A DNA stretch of 24,648 bases from NCBI GenBank assembly GCA_017303735.1, contig JAFLCF010000047.1, forward strand, positions 1 through 24,648, read 5' to 3'. Origin of the DNA: Anaerolineae bacterium. Lineage in GTDB: Bacteria > Chloroflexota > Anaerolineae > Anaerolineales > Villigracilaceae. Numbering within the stretch: the first letter of the stretch is position 1; the number at the start of each line of letters is the position of its first letter. The position numbers and the translations under genes were made by a program. This document shows positions 23,011-24,648 of this stretch, piece by piece. Below the pieces are notes generated by a model that saw only the letters and a list, made by a program, of their open reading frames with translations, ran no database searches and had not been told where the DNA came from.

Positions 23011-24578
23011 TATATTCTTGAAACTCGTCCCTTTAATTTTTTATCATCCAACATTTTAATGATGCGCAGTACAAATTTCCAATTACCTAGCCAGCCGAGG
23101 AAATTTCCCCAAAGAGCTTCAAAACCTTTTGGCGGTTTGGGTAACTCCACAGCAGATGAAAAGTCCACGATGCGGTCATCGAGTTTGTAAACGTAGCGGC
23201 TGATCTGGGTGATGTCTGTTTCGGCGGTCAAAAATGCGCGGACTTGTTCTCGCTCCTTCGAGGTCATCCATTGTGGAAGGTCGGAGGTGGCTTTGAAGTC
23301 GCAGATTAGCGCAAGGTCTTGGAGTTGCTGTTTGTGTTCATCTTCCAGTGAATTTTCTTTCGACTCAAAGTATTCCACATCAGGGTCAATGTGAATGAGA
23401 GGTTTGAGCCATAAGCGATGGATCACGGTGCGGATGGCGTTCTTGGTGCCAGGGGTGGCAAAATTTTGCAGTAAAGTTTCGTTACGGTGATTTTCCCATT
23501 CATGCGAAACATCCGGTCCGATGCGGATGGCGTCACACATGCCGAGAGCGGGGATGATGGGCGTGCCACAGGTGAGGAAGAAGGAGCCTTCTCCCATTGC
23601 TTCGCGCATATAGCGCAGACATTCACGATATGCGGCTTCACGCGGCATGTCTTTATACCGTTTGCCTTTCAACGCACCGGCATAGAGGAAGTCCAGCTTG
23701 TAGTAGTCAAAGCCCCAGCGGCGCACCAGCTTCATGAGCGCAACCAGCCACGAGATTACGTCTGGATGCGTGGTGTCGAGTGCGTATAAATCCTGACCCC
23801 AGTTGAATCCTGCTGAGACGAAACGCCCTTTTTCGTCACGCAATAACCAATCTTTATGTTCACTATACAGGCGCGAAGATTTTGCAACAAGCAGAGGCGC
23901 AAGCCAAAGCCCGGCGCGTCTGCCCGTGGATTTGATCTTCTCTGCCAATGCCTGCATGCCCGAGGGAAATTTTTCGTTCGCTTCCCAATCGCCAATATCT
24001 TTTTGCCAGCCATCATCTACTTGTAAAACATCAAAAGGCAGGTTGCCTAGTTGGTCGAACGATTCGTGTAAAAGTTTTTCGTCAATAGCCGTATAGAGGC
24101 TGTACCACGAGCACCATACCCGTGGCACGTGATTTTTATCGGCTTTGCCAAAGCGGATGCCCAACTCTTCAACATATTGAGCAAAGACAAGATTTTCCTG
24201 ACCATAGGCAGCAAACCATTCGACTTCGCCCGCTTCGCTCCAACCTTTGAGTTGATTCTCGACCAAAGCCACATGCGTATCTGTTGCCAATGCGCCCAGC
24301 AACACGATGTTGCCATCTTCAAATTCAACAGCGCCCAGCCATGAGCCGTGCGGATTCTTTTCATGCGCGTATGTGACGTCAGTTTGCAATGGATGAAAGA
24401 TGGTTGGCTTTTGCATTGGGAGCGGGGAGAGGTCTGTCCACGCGGTGAGTGACCACGACTGCCATCCGTGCCGATAGTATTTGACTGGTTTTGTGCCAAG
24501 ATCGATTTGTATTTCGCTGGCTTTCAAGATTTTCTGTGGCTTGATTTCTAAAAGAGAGGTTTTCATTTTATGTTCCAT
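23010..24578 (-). CDS. Alpha-galactosidase, GH36/melibiase type
   Basis: 522 residues from the ATG at 24578 (a TTG one codon earlier and an ATG at 24566 are alternatives). An N-terminal beta-rich domain (to about 150) contains RHGWQSWS (36-43). The TIM barrel that follows has VLQVDDGWQKDIGDWE (184-199), GLWLAPL, the nucleophile D296 in YYKLDFLYA and the acid/base D356 in RIGPDVSHEW. The 60-residue spacing of these two Asp equals that in Thermotoga maritima GalA as I recall it (327 and 387). It hydrolyses terminal alpha-galactosides such as melibiose or raffinose. There is no signal peptide, so it is probably cytoplasmic, acting on imported oligosaccharides. It converges on the pentose phosphate block. 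Exact substrate not fixed. Confidence 0.88.
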   Translation of the reverse strand: MEHKMKTSLLEIKPQKILKASEIQIDLGTKPVKYYRHGWQSWSLTAWTDLSPLPMQKPTIFHPLQTDVTYAHEKNPHGSWLGAVEFEDGNIVLLGALATDTHVALVENQLKGWSEAGEVEWFAAYGQENLVFAQYVEELGIRFGKADKNHVPRVWCSWYSLYTAIDEKLLHESFDQLGNLPFDVLQVDDGWQKDIGDWEANEKFPSGMQALAEKIKSTGRRAGLWLAPLLVAKSSRLYSEHKDWLLRDEKGRFVSAGFNWGQDLYALDTTHPDVISWLVALMKLVRRWGFDYYKLDFLYAGALKGKRYKDMPREAAYRECLRYMREAMGEGSFFLTCGTPIIPALGMCDAIRIGPDVSHEWENHRNETLLQNFATPGTKNAIRTVIHRLWLKPLIHIDPDVEYFESKENSLEDEHKQQLQDLALICDFKATSDLPQWMTSKEREQVRAFLTAETDITQISRYVYKLDDRIVDFSSAVELPKPPKGFEALWGNFLGWLGNWKFVLRIIKMLDDKKLKGRVSRI

Positions 24579-24592
24579 CAAATTTGGCGCTG

Positions 24593-24622
24593 ATTGTAAA
24601 GGAAAATGCAGAACTATGCCAA
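24593..24622 (-). promoter_or_regulatory. Possible promoter for the alpha-galactosidase gene
   Basis: On the minus strand TTGGCA (24622-24617) is followed after 18 bases by TACAAT (24598-24593), a fair sigma-70 match, 14 bases before the ATG at 24578. No Shine-Dalgarno is visible in the short leader. The remaining bases to the window end hold nothing else I can assign. Confidence 0.42.
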
Positions 24623-24648
24623 TTTTACTCCCTTGACGTCTAAAATGC

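Overview
The window is a gene-dense bacterial chromosome segment of medium GC, with no tRNA, rRNA, CRISPR array, transposase or prophage gene that I could see. Gene content points to Chloroflexota, probably class Anaerolineae: a Tad/Flp pilus core without an outer-membrane secretin, a transaldolase-glucose-6-phosphate isomerase fusion, several GT-C type polytopic glycosyltransferases, and short intergenic repeats. This assignment is an inference from memory of such genomes, not from a search. No gap between genes exceeds about 145 bases.

Layout. (1) 1-6144, plus strand: the end of an EamA transporter, a diacylglycerol-kinase-like lipid kinase, a GNAT acetyltransferase, and three polytopic membrane proteins of the GT-C glycosyltransferase type. 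Two of the gaps here hold short-period tandem repeats (8-nt units at 1111-1150, 7-nt units at 3064-3147) that end just before a start codon. A third repeat-like element supplies the last residues of the acetyltransferase. (2) 6215-13891, plus strand: a LuxR-type response regulator and a soluble DegS-like histidine kinase, then, behind a good promoter, cpaB-cpaE-cpaF-tadB-tadC. These encode the inner-membrane and cytoplasmic machine of a Tad pilus. Pilins, prepilin peptidase and secretin are not in the window. (3) 13915-15251: comFC (DNA uptake) and a long-form ribosome hibernation factor, closed by a strong hairpin terminator. (4) 15296-16571, minus strand: a TlpA-like thioredoxin followed by an Lgt-family membrane protein that seems to lack the known catalytic residues. 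(5) 16639-22981, plus strand: a DUF429 protein, then transketolase, ribose-5-phosphate isomerase B, a fused transaldolase/glucose-6-phosphate isomerase and a pterin carbinolamine dehydratase. Together these make most of the non-oxidative pentose phosphate pathway and its link to glycolysis; ribulose-5-phosphate epimerase is missing here. (6) 23010-24578, minus strand: a GH36-type alpha-galactosidase, converging on the previous block across a shared symmetric terminator.

How the parts fit: the two-component pair is well placed to control the pilus genes, and CpaE carries its own intact receiver domain, so pilus assembly may receive phosphosignals at two levels. ComFC directly downstream fits a pilus used for DNA uptake or attachment. 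The carbon block would feed pentoses and hexoses, including galactose released by the alpha-galactosidase, into central metabolism. The most unusual non-coding signal is the family of 7/8-nt repeats, nearly free of G on the plus strand, that sits against the start codons of genes lacking a Shine-Dalgarno sequence.
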